64,000 nucleotides of DNA. It comes from Macrostomum hystrix (lineage: Eukaryota > Platyhelminthes > Macrostomidae). The stretch lies in NCBI GenBank assembly GCA_950097015.1, contig CATNEN010000038.1, forward strand, positions 21,948,001-22,012,000, in the 5' to 3' direction. How positions within the stretch are numbered: position 1 is the first letter of the stretch; the number at the start of each line of letters is the position of its first letter. Made by a program: the position numbers and the translations under genes. Shown here piece after piece: positions 63,893-64,000 of the stretch. The notes beneath the pieces are model-generated. The model saw only the letters and a program-made list of their open reading frames with translations. It had not been told where the DNA came from and did not search any database.

Positions 63893-64000
63893 TTCACCCA
63901 GTCCATGGACTGAACAGCTGCTGTACGCAGCCTTCTGATGCGCCGCGCAATAGCTGCGGTTGTACCAGTGGCTGTAAATATCCATATAGCTGTATTTTAA
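63893..64000 (+). mobile_element. SINE 3' portion, opposite orientation, cut by window end
   Basis: GTCCATGGACTGAACAGCTG, GTACGCAGCCTTCTGATGCG and GCAATAGCTGCGG repeat the tail of the neighbouring SINE in inverse orientation, forming an inverted repeat with 63,653-63,711. Confidence 0.8.

Overview
This is eukaryotic, almost certainly invertebrate metazoan, nuclear DNA. Multi-exon genes with short GT-AG introns encode animal-type proteins: an interferon regulatory factor DNA-binding domain, a fibrinogen-related domain, a class C (GABA-B/GPR156-like) 7TM receptor, a rhodopsin-class GPCR and the tRNA thiolation protein CTU2. They sit among Helitrons, hAT, LINE, tRNA-derived SINE and LTR remnants. 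I cannot place the phylum from the sequence alone.

Layout. 0-20 kb is repeat-dominated: a tyrosine-recombinase (Crypton-like) remnant, long minisatellites (23, 20, 19, 24 and 16 bp units), a purine-rich array, a two-gene DNA transposon with a frameshifted tnp2-like transposase (7.3-10 kb), and an inverted pair of elements made of a GC-rich hairpin head plus a 190-bp satellite (3.1 kb and 17.7-18.9 kb). 20-33.7 kb holds two head-to-tail copies of an OTU-domain Helitron with a 5,796-bp period. The first copy loses its helicase at the junction; the second encodes a full 2,091-residue OTU/HUH-Rep/PIF1-helicase protein. Three GAA-triloop hairpins lie directly beside the left junction. 33.7-37 kb is minisatellite again.

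37-44.4 kb is the main gene block. The minus strand carries a GABA-B/GPR156-like receptor without an extracellular ligand-binding domain (37,292-39,791, four exons, CCAAT and TATA elements just upstream) and CTU2 (41,949-44,352, four recognised exons). Five of their six introns are largely private minisatellites, and another array begins exactly at the conserved last codons of CTU2. 44.7-48.4 kb holds a SINE, a MITE-like inverted repeat and a 29-bp array. 48.8-51.1 kb is a secreted fibrinogen-related gene. 51.9-54 kb is a short Helitron with TC and CTAG ends, a broken helicase fragment and a nested hAT MITE flanked by an 8-bp target duplication. 54.6-56.2 kb looks like an LTR followed by a degenerate repeat field. 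57.6-59.1 kb is a rhodopsin-like GPCR, 60.2-61.2 kb the 3' end of a LINE (RNase H), and 62.6-63.75 kb an IRF gene whose last recognised exon runs into a SINE.

The host genes do not form a pathway. The coherent theme is tandem-repeat birth: roughly a fifth of the window is tandem arrays, most with units of 19-24 bp, in intergenic DNA, introns and transposons. All calls come from reading the sequence by eye; no searches or alignments were run.
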